A stretch of DNA of 32,835 bases, from contig MU128976.1 of assembly GCA_014904985.1 (NCBI GenBank), forward strand, positions 161,309 to 194,143. Direction: 5' to 3'. Origin of the DNA: Hydnum rufescens UP504. Lineage: Eukaryota; Basidiomycota; Agaricomycetes; Cantharellales; Hydnaceae. Position 1 is the stretch's first letter, and each line of letters starts with the position of its first letter. The position numbers and the translations under genes are program-made. Below are positions 11,682-21,162 of the stretch, in pieces. The notes beneath the pieces were generated by a model. The model had not been told where the DNA came from and ran no database searches. It worked only from the letters and a program-made list of their open reading frames with translations.

Positions 11682-11946
11682 TGTCGCAGAATAGGTATAT
11701 GACTCAGTCTCGTTATGGAGAACTGATATTCTATTAAGGAAAGTCCTAGGTATATGACTAGGGGAAGTAGAATGAGAATATGTAAGGGAATGTATGGAGA
11801 AGCACGGCTCACCTCAGTCTCGTTATGGAGAACTGAGGAGAGTCGGATGTTACCGAGAAACTATACTATAGTCGCAGTGAGGACAGAAAAGGAAATAGGG
11901 GTAATTACTATATACGGAAGATGTCCGCGAGTTTTGATTACCGACA
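11682..11946 (-). repeat. Copia 5' LTR (right copy)
   Basis: The LTR is 265 bp, begins TGTCGCAGAATAGG and ends ACCGACA. It is nearly identical to the left LTR. Its outer end, at 11946, is also the exact point where base composition changes from CpG-containing to CpG-poor sequence. Confidence 0.93.
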
Positions 11947-12593
11947 CTAATAGGCCTGTGTTCTCTTTGATATCAAATATTGATCAAAATGGGCCTTTAT
12001 ATTGAACAAGTGCAGTTTGACATAGTTTTGACATCAATTTGAGATCAAAGTAGGGACTTGGAACTTTTACTTGTAGAACTCTGCAATACCACTGGCCAAC
12101 CTGTCAATTACCTAATTGGTAGCGGCAGCAAGTGCCAGTCCCCAACTCTAATAACAGGCATGGAGTGGAGATTTGTATTTCATGACTAGTAGTACATGAG
12201 AGCATATTTTAGTGTACATTGACCTGGAGGATCATTTTCAACTGGACACTTTTGACTTTTTGACTGATGTTTTACCCTTGTTCATTGGTAGAACATCCTC
12301 CATGTCCATACTGTCTTCATCATGAAGCTCGGTGTCAGATGTAGTCAATCCAGCTGTAGTGTTGGAAGGCATGTTATCTTGTGCTCTGTTTAGGACGAGA
12401 CTATGTATTTGCAGCATTGAATCCCAATTTTATCAGTCATGAAAAGTATGAGACATTGCCATACTTTTCACCTGATTCTCTGAGTCACTTTCTCTTCAAA
12501 GTTGGGGAGTTTTCAGGCTTCAATAGACAATGTTTAATAATAGAGAATTCCAAAGTTACAATGTGCTACACTTGCCATAAAAGATGAAGCCAC
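11947..12593. other. AT-rich sequence without recognisable features
   Basis: Only short frames are present on either strand and none has a familiar motif. The composition (few CG dinucleotides, many TG and CA) is that of the whole right block. The continuation of segmental duplication copy B, expected if the Copia element had simply inserted there, is not found. Confidence 0.5.
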
Positions 12594-13013
12594 TCAAATT
12601 ATTTCCTGTGGCTTGAGATCAACTTGCCAGCCGGTTGGTCCCTTCCAACCAGTTATAGTTGCGGTGACTACAACAACATCACCTCGTTGGATCTGATCTC
12701 CAGTGTCAGAAGTGAAATGTATCCCACTGTAATGACCATTGTCGCACTTGACAATATTGGGAGCACTGGGATGAACAAACATGCGATCAGCAGTGGAGTC
12801 ACACAACTTTATGGCTTGTTCAAGCACCAGATGAACATTCCCATCTGCTTCAACATCAGCACCAATTTTTGCCATTTCATGACAATTGGCAAATAGATTG
12901 TGGCTAATTGAATAAGACACAAGACTGGGAGTGGGGTGATTCCACTGTTTGTGAGGGTTTGTCGAGGAGACATTCTTGAACTCAGTCATATCAACAAATG
13001 CACCCTCAATCAT
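12594..13013 (-). CDS. Hypothetical protein with possible C-terminal OB-fold
   Basis: This 139-codon frame runs from ATG (13013) to TGA. The C-terminal third alternates hydrophobic and polar residues (Arg-Gly-Asp-Val-Val-Val-Val-Thr-Ala-Thr-Ile-Thr-Gly-Trp, then Trp-Gln-Val-Asp-Leu), which would fit beta strands of an OB-fold such as those in single-strand DNA-binding proteins. This is a guess from pattern, not a recognised family. It lies on the same strand as the Helitron, about 4.2 kb 3' of it; some Helitrons elsewhere carry RPA-like genes, which makes the guess worth testing. There are no internal stops, unlike most neighbouring fragments. It might also be one exon of a captured host gene. 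Confidence 0.4.
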   Translation of the reverse strand: MIEGAFVDMTEFKNVSSTNPHKQWNHPTPSLVSYSISHNLFANCHEMAKIGADVEADGNVHLVLEQAIKLCDSTADRMFVHPSAPNIVKCDNGHYSGIHFTSDTGDQIQRGDVVVVTATITGWKGPTGWQVDLKPQEII

Positions 13014-14038
13014 CTTTACTTAGGGGCCCATTTAGAATTGATTTACACACATAGAGAGTCTTAATTGTCAATACCCACATGCATTTGATGAATAAATGTT
13101 GGGTTTACTGTGTGGATAAGGACCATGCACACTTTGAAGTTCACTTCATGCATGCTACATGACACAAGCCATTAAAATCAATAATTCGGAATGAGGTTCA
13201 ATCATACATACACATTGATTGAACTAGAAACATGAGGAGGAAGTGCACCATCACCTCGGTGGCAGTAATTACCAAGGGGACTCAAGGCACTGCCAACGAC
13301 TCTTGTACAATACAATATTGTAATGGGATCACCAGGATCACTGTTTTCACCATTGTTTACCAAGAGAATCTGGAACAAATCAATTGTTGTATTGCTGGGG
13401 TACTACAGCATAATGTACCTTGGCATTAAGATATTTGCTTGGTGAGAGTGTCATATTGATGGGATGCCAAATTGCGATTGGGTTGGATGACTTGAGAGAA
13501 TCCACGAGTATGTGAAGTGGGATTGAACCATTGACTGAGAGCTTGTTCTCATCTTCCATTAATTTGTTGAGAGAATCAGCTGCTAATATCTGAGTGGATA
13601 GCATTCTGGGTTTGATTAGAACACATCGGTATAGAATAATATATATAGCTCCTGATGATGCTAAGGTTTTTAGATTGTGTATGGAATATTGCATGTGAGA
13701 GAAGAACAGGAGGATATTGGATGTGGCATGTGAACCTAGGATATGACTGAAGTTTTAGGAGAGCATTCAGTTTCATTAGGGGCTTGTGGCCTAGAGTACA
13801 GATTAATGTGGCTGTTGTGCTTCATTGGTCTAGGTTCAGAAGAAGCCTGAGCCATTGGCAGAGTATGGAGTTCATGGAGCATATGGCCATATGGCCTAGA
13901 CTTCAGATTGATGCAGACTTTCTCCTCAGTCATTTTTGGGTGGCTAAGAAGGTTGAGACATTTGCAGATGGTTGACCTCTGAGACCATATGCTCTGCATT
14001 CAATGGACTTGATTCATTGTACTTCATCTTGTCATTGA
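13014..14038. other. Non-coding or decayed sequence with a weak tandem duplication
   Basis: Short frames only. The words GGCCTAGAGTACAGATTAATG (13790) and GGCCTAGACTTCAGATTGATG (about 13890) indicate an imperfect duplication of about 100 bp. The palindrome GGCCATATGGCC lies near 13883. The minus frame 13380-13694 (104 codons) is open but unrecognised. Confidence 0.4.
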
Positions 14039-15046
14039 ATGGTTGATATGCATACTGAAAGCCAAGACATCAACTTAAAGTCATGCCTGGACTCACAAGA
14101 TTCAGATGAAATGCATGCATACATCAAACATTATGTACAATCAAGCATGAGTGATGAGTGCCTTGCAACTATCCCCAATTGGGTACAGCACATGCAGTTT
14201 GTGGGGAATGTATCACCTGTATTTGACTTGAAAGCTGCTATCGAAATTGGTGAACTCTCCACAGTTGATTTCCACAATGGACTTTTAGCTGTTGAGGATA
14301 GTTGGCACACAGTCAAAAATCATAGCCAGCCAGAAGAGTGAGGAGAAACACCTTTCGAACTTTTGACAGAGCACGAGAAAATATTGGTTATCGAACATGT
14401 TCATGTGTATGATGTTCTGAATGACACTATAAGTTCACATATTTGTACAGCAGATGAAAAGATTTAGTGGTGAATGCACACCATTCACATCCATGAGTCT
14501 GGTCTTGAAGAATGGTTGGCACATGGTGCAGTCAATTAATGGCCAACAACATATATCAAGCATAACATTAGGACAATCAAAGTTGGATGATGTGAGAATG
14601 TGTAGCAGGGAGCCCGCACTGGGGCCAGTGGCAGATGTGGACAGAGAAAATTCATCCAGCAATCAAGCAGGATCAGTGTAATGTAGGTCTTTGGCAGTTT
14701 TCGATGCTGAATGACTGGAAGCAATGGCTTCATCTGGTTGGTGCATGGGAAGATGTATTCTTTTTGTGCAGATAGCAATGTTGTTCACAAATATTCACAC
14801 CCTGCTTCCCTTCTCCTTGGTCAAGACCCACCTCTGAAGCTCATATGTTTTGTACCTAACCTTGGTGAACTTCGTGGGCCAGCGATGATACAGCTGAGCA
14901 TTCACAGGTATGGCATGTGCAGGGGATTGCCAAATGCATGTTGCAAGATTATTCCATGTGCAAGGGTTCAGCTTGCCATACCAGTATATGATGAGGCCAC
15001 CATTCTGGATAGGTTTGTGGGGTGCTATGTGGTCCACATTGCATAG
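14039..15046 (+). pseudogene. Decayed open frame of unknown origin
   Basis: The plus-strand frames 14039-14341 (100 codons) and 14711-15046 (111 codons) are in the same phase. The in-between sequence in that phase is interrupted by several stops, so the whole may be one dead gene. The first part is acidic and contains Thr-Ile-Pro-Asn-Trp-Val-Gln-His. I compared it mentally with TNP2-, KDZ- and Plavaka-type transposases and found no match. The minus strand over the same interval (14435-14662 and 14795-15190, also sharing a phase) is open to a similar extent, so the strand is uncertain. Confidence 0.25.
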
Positions 15047-15376
15047 AGTTGTATAATTTCCAGAAGAACAGGCTTCCATTGTGTTGTGCAGACTGGAAAG
15101 GGAATCATAGCTGAGATGAGATAGGAATAGATAGATACATAGATACATACTGATGTCTGCTATCTGAGGCAAGCTTCCTTCAGCTTCCAAATACTACACA
15201 ATACCATTCGCATGCTTCATCCTCTGGCAGCATGAGCTCGTCCCAGTTGAAAGCCTTGGGGAAGGGCATCTCTGCATAATCCACCATGAGATGAGCTTTG
15301 AAGATAGTGGCAGTCGATGCCTTGACTGTGGCAGATGGCAGTGTGGTGGGATGGGTGGGATGATCAGCACCCAGGA

Positions 15377-16267
15377 GAGCATTGAGGTCCACCATCGCTG
15401 TAGGCATGGTGAGTTTGGCCTCTGAATACATGCCCAATCACGTAAAGAGCCCAGATATGCAGGACCCCCGAGGCGAGGAAGGCACCCCAGATGAGGCCAC
15501 TCAGCCCGAAGATGGCCTGGAAGGGATAGCCCCCAAGGATCGGGAATGTCTGTCAGAAGAGCTGGTGCCAGTCCTGGGGACAAGTAAAATAAAGACAGCA
15601 ATGAGGTCCACATAAAGAAAGTGAATGACAGCAGATTGGTATGTTTGATGCAGGAATTTGGAGGTGTCCAAGATGTCGCAAGTGTCCAGTGGGATCTGTA
15701 CCTTTGTGCCCAATCTGAACTCCCAGCCAATGCCTCGCACAGAGGCCAGCACCTCCAAACCCAACAGGAAGTGTTCTACCAATGCCAAGCTCTGTGGTGT
15801 GCAGATGGCCCTCTTTGGAGGATCGCACATGATGAGATCTGATGCTGGCACTGTAATCTCTCCAGGGACTTTCTCACCCAGTTTGAGGATACCATTGGGC
15901 GAGAGGCCCAATTGGAGGACTTTCATTATCATAAAAATTGAGTAAGTTCCTAGAATGGAAGGGAATCATAGAATGAGTAAGTTGTGTGAGGAGAGGAGCC
16001 TTAGCATGTACCAGCGATGAAGCTTATACCATTCAGTGGGATATCCCACCAGATGAAGCCATACGTGAGCTGTGAGGTGAGTATGACAGTGAAGGGTAAT
16101 ATTGCCAGATGCAAGAAGCACATCCCAGGTTGGCACGTGAGAGCAGCAAGCATTATGAGGGTGAGGAAGGTGGCAATGATGTGTGGGGACCTCCCCAGGG
16201 TCATGCACACCTTGTCCTTGGGATGGGGAATGCAGTAGTTGACAAGCCCTCGAAGCAGCCCAGCCAT
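15377..16267 (-). pseudogene. Fungal wax-synthase-like MBOAT acyltransferase, truncated pseudogene
   Basis: Exon 1 starts at the ATG at 16267 and encodes about 84 residues with two hydrophobic stretches (near residues 29-45 and 48-65). A 62-nt intron (15950-16011) follows. Exon 2 carries the family-like segment Leu-Ser-Pro-Asn-Gly-Ile-Leu, a Pro-Pro pair, and Arg-Gly-Ile-Gly-Trp-Glu-Phe. The conserved C-terminal core is still readable near 15420-15585: Trp-His-Gln-Leu-Phe, then Gly-Gly-Tyr-Pro-Phe-Gln, then Phe-Leu-Ala-Ser-Gly-Val-Leu-His with the His expected for MBOAT catalysis. Compared with full family members, about 80-100 residues between the Trp-Glu-Phe region and Trp-His-Gln are missing, and a TGA sits where an Arg codon is expected after Trp-His-Gln-Leu-Phe. 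Known relatives are integral membrane O-acyltransferases. This copy cannot make an intact enzyme and was probably captured by the neighbouring Helitron. Confidence 0.75.
15950..16011 (-). other. Retained spliceosomal intron in the MBOAT pseudogene
   Basis: The minus strand reads GTACATGC at the 5' end and CCATTCTAG at the 3' end, 62 nt in all. Removing it joins Ile-Ala-Gly to Thr-Tyr-Ser in frame and links exon 1 with the conserved exon 2. Retention of the intron shows that the fragment was copied as DNA and not from spliced RNA. Confidence 0.75.
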
Positions 16268-16389
16268 GGTGGAATTGGGGGGAAGGGAAATTCATGGGGA
16301 GGTAAGGCATTTTATAGGGGAGCAAGTGTGAGGCACAGCGAATTATCAGTGACATTCAGACTTCAGAACTCATACTCAGAGACTGGACA

Positions 16390-16723
16390 TTAATCATCTG
16401 CACCATCATGAGAGGGTGTGATGACTGGTTTAATGCCGGAGGAGAATTTCTTGTTCACATGACCAGGATCATCCTCTTTGAACATAGCAAGATGTGCATT
16501 TTTGAGGTATATGATGGAATTCTTGAGACGCCGGTACGCAATGGCACATAAGGCCTTGGACAGCTCTGATGAATGAGAAAATTCAACAATGCCCATGGTC
16601 CATCCCCATGCAGCGAGAACATCCCATTGAGCTCATGTATAGATGTCCCATATGGAATGTTCTTAACAAGTATGATCGTTCCGCTCCTTTGCCAGGTCCT
16701 GAAGGAATCTAATATGACACCTT
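16390..16723 (-). pseudogene. MRD1: Fragment of MRD1 (multiple RNA-binding-domain protein 1), one RRM
   Basis: The minus-strand reading begins after a plausible 3' splice site (TTGAATTCAG at about 16724) with Gly-Val-Ile-Leu-Asp-Ser-Phe, then Ile-Ile-Leu-Val-Lys-Asn-Ile-Pro-Tyr-Gly (an RNP2-like strand). After a small deletion near 16597 that also shifts the frame, it resumes with Gly-Ile-Val-Glu-Phe (RNP1-like) and Ala-Tyr-Arg-Arg-Leu-Lys-Asn-Ser. The Ala-Tyr-Arg-Arg signature and the Pro-Tyr-Gly loop are typical of one RRM of Mrd1/RBM19, a nucleolar protein needed for 18S rRNA maturation. Full Mrd1 has five or six RRMs; only one is here, with a deleted middle and a stop at 16390. The family call is from remembered motifs. 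Confidence 0.65.
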
Positions 16724-17224
16724 CCTGAATTCAAGCTATATGTGAGCAGGGGTACTATCTGGGTAGATGTATTACACCTACATCTTTGAGATATTTCTTT
16801 GTCTCTTGAATGACATGAGTCTTGGCCAATGCAAGCTTGACAGCCACATCATCCAAATTGGGATTCAGAATATCTGCCTTGGATACCTTGAGTCTATTGT
16901 CTTACATTGGGACAGGATGTGTTGGGCACACCATGGCTTCAGGGATTCTGAAGATAATGATGAATTGCCATTCAGAATTGCCATGGAGATTGGTGGTGAT
17001 GAGGAGAAAGTAATGTGGGACTGAATGCAGAGGTATCATGGGTGTTTTGCCATCCAAACAATGGTTGGCTTGAGCTTGTATGGATGTGGGAGAGTATGAA
17101 AATTAGGTGACTGTAGCAGGGAATGCTGCAGCCCATGCAATGATTTGAGAAGTTGTAGTGTCCCATATGCACTGTGACATGGATATGTGTAAAAGAGTGA
17201 TGAGAGAATAATAGCATTAATGTG
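16724..17224. other. 3' flank of the Helitron gene, no gene seen
   Basis: Short frames on both strands lack motifs. This stretch should contain either the Helitron 3' end or the junction to captured DNA. I looked for a CTRR end preceded by a short hairpin on the minus strand and found no convincing candidate. Confidence 0.45.
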
Positions 17225-18160
17225 TCACATATGCATGTCATGAAGTGCATACACTAATATATATGCCTTATTTCCATATAATGTTTGAAGCCTACTTGTG
17301 TCAATATCCAGTTGTCCATCATATATTGCCATCCCACCATTCTTTTGTCCATCATATGCCCAAACATTGTTGTTTTGGGTGATAATTCTAGCAGTAAAAT
17401 GTGCATGACCAAAGTACATAATGGCAGCTAGATTGTATTTTATAAGTGCATTTGTTTCAAGAAGCATTCCAGAGATAGATAGTGCTGGACATAGGGAGTC
17501 AAAGTTGTCAATGGCAACATATAGGAATGGAGTAGGATGCATAAAAATGATGTTCATTTTCCATGCTTGAAGAGTTTTGCATGATGTACACCCCAATGGT
17601 AAGGTGTTCAAGGAATTCAATGGTAATGAAGACAGCAACAGTCCATGATACCAAGCAGTCCATTCAACTTGAGATATGTCAAGAGGCTCAAGATGAGTGC
17701 ACCCAATTTGAAGTTCATGTGCCTTTTTTACAGCATCATATACAGCAAAGTCTGACAATTGTTGTTGCCTAGTTGAAATAATTTCTCCTTCACAGTTTGT
17801 ACATTGCATGACAGTGAACAGTTTTGGCTGTGAATTCTGAGTTAAAGCCATCCATACTGAAAGTAATGAGGCTAATGCTTTTCCAGTCCTAACAAATGTA
17901 TGAGGATCTAGCAGGAAGAGTTGGTCATGCAAGTAGTCACAGAAGGCATGAAGAGCATGTTGATCAGGATTGGAAGGACTTGATTCCCAAGCTTTTATCC
18001 AAGTTAAGATTTGATCTGGCAGAATTCCTAATGCACTGAAGTTTATTTGCCAGTGAGAAGATTGTTCACATATTAAATGGAATAGAGGGACAATGACAGA
18101 GTCATATGCACATGACCAGTTGTTCTGATCCCAGCAACATCCAAGCATTTGTTCAGGTGG
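17225..18160 (-). other. C-terminal USP-like (C19-type) cysteine protease domain on the Helitron protein
   Basis: Numbering is within the 610-codon frame that starts at 19057. After an NLS-like basic stretch (residues 274-290) comes Asn-Asn-Trp-Ser-Cys-Ala-Tyr-Asp-Ser with Cys316, resembling the Cys box of ubiquitin-specific proteases. Two Cys-X2-Cys pairs (419/422 and 489/492) resemble the USP zinc ribbon. A His box follows (Gly-His-Ala-His-Phe-Thr-Ala-Arg-Ile, His553), then Trp-Ala-Tyr-Asp with Asp569, and a final Tyr-Ile-Leu-Val-Tyr. The order Cys, zinc pairs, His, Asp fits the C19 fold. Some animal Helitron variants carry OTU-type proteases; a USP-like domain here is my inference from motifs. 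This part of the frame has no stop. Confidence 0.6.
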
Positions 18161-18399
18161 TTGTCTGATGGGCTGTGACACATCCAGCTTTCTGTGTTTT
18201 TGTTCAGTAAAAGAGTTTTCTGGTGACTTTCTCTTTTTTATGGTTTGATGGTGTTCAATAAAGTTTATATGTCCTTCATGTGCTTTTGACTCTCCTTCAG
18301 GATGCATCACAGGTAACATTGGTTGTGATGAAAACCCATGGTGAATTAAGGTATTATGTTCAAGTATCTTGAGGCATTCCATCTCTTGTACAAGATGCC

Positions 18400-20191
18400 G
18401 ATCAAGTGGCTTATTCAACTGACTTGGGGATTGTATCTCCTTGGTTATTGCCAAACCATTACATGTTCTAGCTCTGGACACAGCAACATATGCACCTGCT
18501 CCTCCTGCAGTTATGTCTGTTACAATGCTTGGTAAAGTCTTTCCTTGTGCAGAATGACCAGTTACAGCAAAACCTGGTTGGATTGGCACTTGGTAGCATA
18601 CAACTTCCAACTTGAATTTTTGACCAGTAACAGGGTTGAGCATCAGCTGTGACACAGGGCAGGATATAGGCTCTAATGGAAAATATCCTTTAGGGAGACC
18701 ATTAAGTTCAACTGGACTATCAGGGAAGTCAACCAGGACCAGAGATGCAAAATGTTCACCAGGGTATAGTTCCTCAAGTTCAACAGCCCTAAGAAAGCCT
18801 TGGCTTCCATTTGAAATTCGTAGTTCTTGACATATATTTTTATTGTGTAAGATAACAGGAGCACCTATGTATAATTCAAGTTGAGGTGGAAGTTCAGTAT
18901 CAACATCATTGTACTTAAGGTGCATATGTTCAGATTTGTGGACAATCTTATGCTCCTTCTTGTTAGCATTACCTTTGTACACATGTTTTGCAACAGAAGT
19001 GATTAGGGATGTAGGATCATGTGTTGTGTTTGCTTTGGCCTTTTCAGAGTTCAACAAGTATCATGTTTTGTTGTGTTCAACAATTGCAGTGGTGTCAGCA
19101 TGTTCAGGAGTGCCCAAGTCAACACCATCTGGGTTAAGAGATGATTTGATTAACCTTGAGTTGAAGAGTAAAACATCATCAAAATCACAGCATCTTTGTC
19201 TCAAATGCAGCACAGCTTGACCATATTGAGGATCATCTTCCATATGCTTCTGCTCAGACAGTTCTACAATGGTGTCTACTTGTTTCCAAGCCATATGGCC
19301 ATATTGAGCCTTTTGATCAGTTTGAGACTGTCTGGTTTTCCTGGATGGAATTGGAACATATAAACCTTGAGCTTGTACTGGGATATGCTGGTAGAAGTCA
19401 CCACTGAATATAATATTAATACCACCAAACCAGTCATCACATTCTCTAGCATAATGGAGAACTGCATCTAATTCACAAAGGAGTTGAGCACTGAGCATAG
19501 AGACTTCATCTATTAGAAGAAAGTCCACATTTTTCCATTCAGCTCACAATTCATCTCTCTTCCAAACAGGTATTTCAATATTAAGATCTTTGCTGTATTT
19601 GTCTTTTTTGTCATCATGCTTGGAGTGAATTTTGATTCCTAGCCCTGTGTGAATTGTCTGACCACCAATTAATCCAGCAGCACCACCAGTTGGAGCTAAG
19701 AAACAAATCTTGTGTCCACAACTATATACAGTCATGAGCCCTTTAAAAGCATTCACAACATGAGTTTTTCCAGTACCTCCTGGGCCTGTCATAAACATCT
19801 GAAGTGGCTTTGATTTTACCATTCCTGTTTTAGACTCCTCTAAGACTGTTTGAAACCACCTGGCAGCTATTTGAAAAACAACTTGCTGTTTTTTATTCAG
19901 CTTCCATTGATGTTGAATATCACATAATGTTTCATTCCATGTATGAGGAATTTCTGTTTTCATGGGGGTACTTTCTGTTTCATGTACTTGGTGATCATCC
20001 AGATAATGATGTTGATTCATTGTTTGAATAAAGTTGAGGTTTCCTGGGCATCTGTATAATCTGATGCCTGTCTTGTTGGGTCTAGAGTTGATCAACATTT
20101 GTTTACAACAAGTTTCTCCTGATCTTTGATTTGTTTTTTCCATGCATGCATGAAGGGAGTGATTCTTCCTACTGATGGAAATGGTAAACAC
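18400..20191 (-). other. PIF1-like helicase domain of the Helitron protein
   Basis: Walker A Gly-Pro-Gly-Gly-Thr-Gly-Lys-Thr is encoded at 19763-19786. Walker B with Leu-Leu-Ile-Asp-Glu-Val-Ser-Met-Leu lies at about 19487-19519. Motif III-like Phe-Ser-Gly-Asp-Phe-Tyr-Gln follows. The C-terminal motifs Gly-His-Ser-Ala-Gln-Gly-Lys-Thr and Tyr-Val-Ala-Val-Ser-Arg-Ala-Arg lie in the long frame 17225-19057. TGA codons at 19544 (expected Arg) and 19061 break it. This superfamily 1B helicase would unwind the donor strand. Confidence 0.9.
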
Positions 20192-21162
20192 TGTGTAGCA
20201 GATTTTTTCACTGTGTCACAGTTTGAGGCTTGCATCCAATTTCCTTCCATTAAAGTTATTTTTGTGTGTAATGAAGCATTATCTAAGAGACTGTGGGAAG
20301 AATTCAATGATGCCACCTGGAAGGCAGATGGATCATTCAGATATTCAGGAGGAAGTTTATCTTCATATGACTTCATTGACTCCTTTGTCCTTTTAATCAC
20401 TGAGTCTTTTTTTCAGAGACATTCTGCATCTCTTTCATCCTCACATTCATGAATTGCATCTCAATTTTTTATGACTTCCATGCTCCAGGGTGTGAAAGCT
20501 GATGAATCAAATGTTGCTTGTAGGCTCCCATTTATGAGAGAGATAGGATTTTTAGATGAAAATGGGAGGAAATGTGCAAGCATGAAGATAAAGTAGTAGT
20601 CTTCATTATTTGATCTCTGAGGAATTGAATTTCCAATAACACAAGGGATTTTCTGTTTAGTGGGCTCCTTTTTCTTTGGATCTGTTAATTGAAGGAGCAT
20701 ATGTGACATATGCTGACAGTGTGGTTCCACTAGTTTGTAGCATGTGTAATAACCTCCTTCTTCTTTGAACCTGCCATGATGCTTCTCTTTTTGATAGCAG
20801 CAGACAAAATCATAGAAGTTTACATCAGTTAATTGGTCATCACGATAAATGTAATCATCAACTTGGTCACAATGATAGAGATTTCCGTCTTTGTCCTTTG
20901 TAATATGAACTTGTATTGGCTCACAATCAGATGTGTCATTATCTAGCTCTTCTTGATTGGTGTCTTCACTTTCATTTGTATTGTTAGGAGATTGGCCTCC
21001 ATTGTGGGCCCATGAAATGTCAACATTGTCAATGACTGTAAGTTTCTGTGTAAGATAAGCTGTTATTCTATTTGAAAGCATTGGGACTGAGGAGTGTGAC
21101 TTGATACCATCACCAATACCATGGAGATAGCAGACAGCTTGCTGTGCATGTACATTTTACAT
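20092..21162 (-). other. Helitron linker between Rep and helicase domains
   Basis: Open segments 20461-21081 and 20092-20400 continue the Rep phase. The first includes an acidic, Asn/Glu/Asp-rich stretch (Glu-Asp-Thr-Asn-Gln-Glu-Glu) and a central piece with Tyr-Asp-Phe-Val. Stops at 20461 and about 20413 interrupt it. A frameshift lies between about 20190 and 20092, after which the helicase continues in the next phase. Confidence 0.75.

Larger units (their letters stand above)
7141..11946 (-). mobile_element. Ty1/Copia LTR retrotransposon, nearly intact
   Basis: This is a 4.8-kb element on the minus strand. Two LTRs (7141-7409 and 11682-11946) begin TGTCG and end CGACA. Between them lies one long frame in the Copia order Gag zinc knuckle, protease, integrase, reverse transcriptase, RNase H. 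A primer-binding site sits next to the 5' LTR (right side) and a short purine-rich tract next to the 3' LTR (left side). The LTRs differ by roughly two substitutions and two small indels, so the insertion is young. The only obvious coding damage is a frameshift near the Gag start. The flanking pentamers (AACAA on the left, CTAAT on the right) do not form a target-site duplication. Confidence 0.93.

Noticed and set aside
7136..11951. Five-base target-site duplication of the Copia element
   Set aside because: The pentamers AACAA (7136-7140) and CTAAT (11947-11951) do not match, also when shifted by a base or two.
14039..15046. Possible KDZ, TNP2 or Plavaka transposase
   Set aside because: No catalytic or conserved motif of those families could be recognised in any phase, and the opposite strand is equally open.
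11947..17224. Helitron 3' terminus (hairpin plus CTRR)
   Set aside because: Several CTAG/CTAA words exist on the minus strand, but none has a convincing short GC-rich hairpin just before it.
17563..17772. Plus-strand frames within 17225-23784
   Set aside because: They are antisense shadows of the Helitron frame with no motifs of their own.
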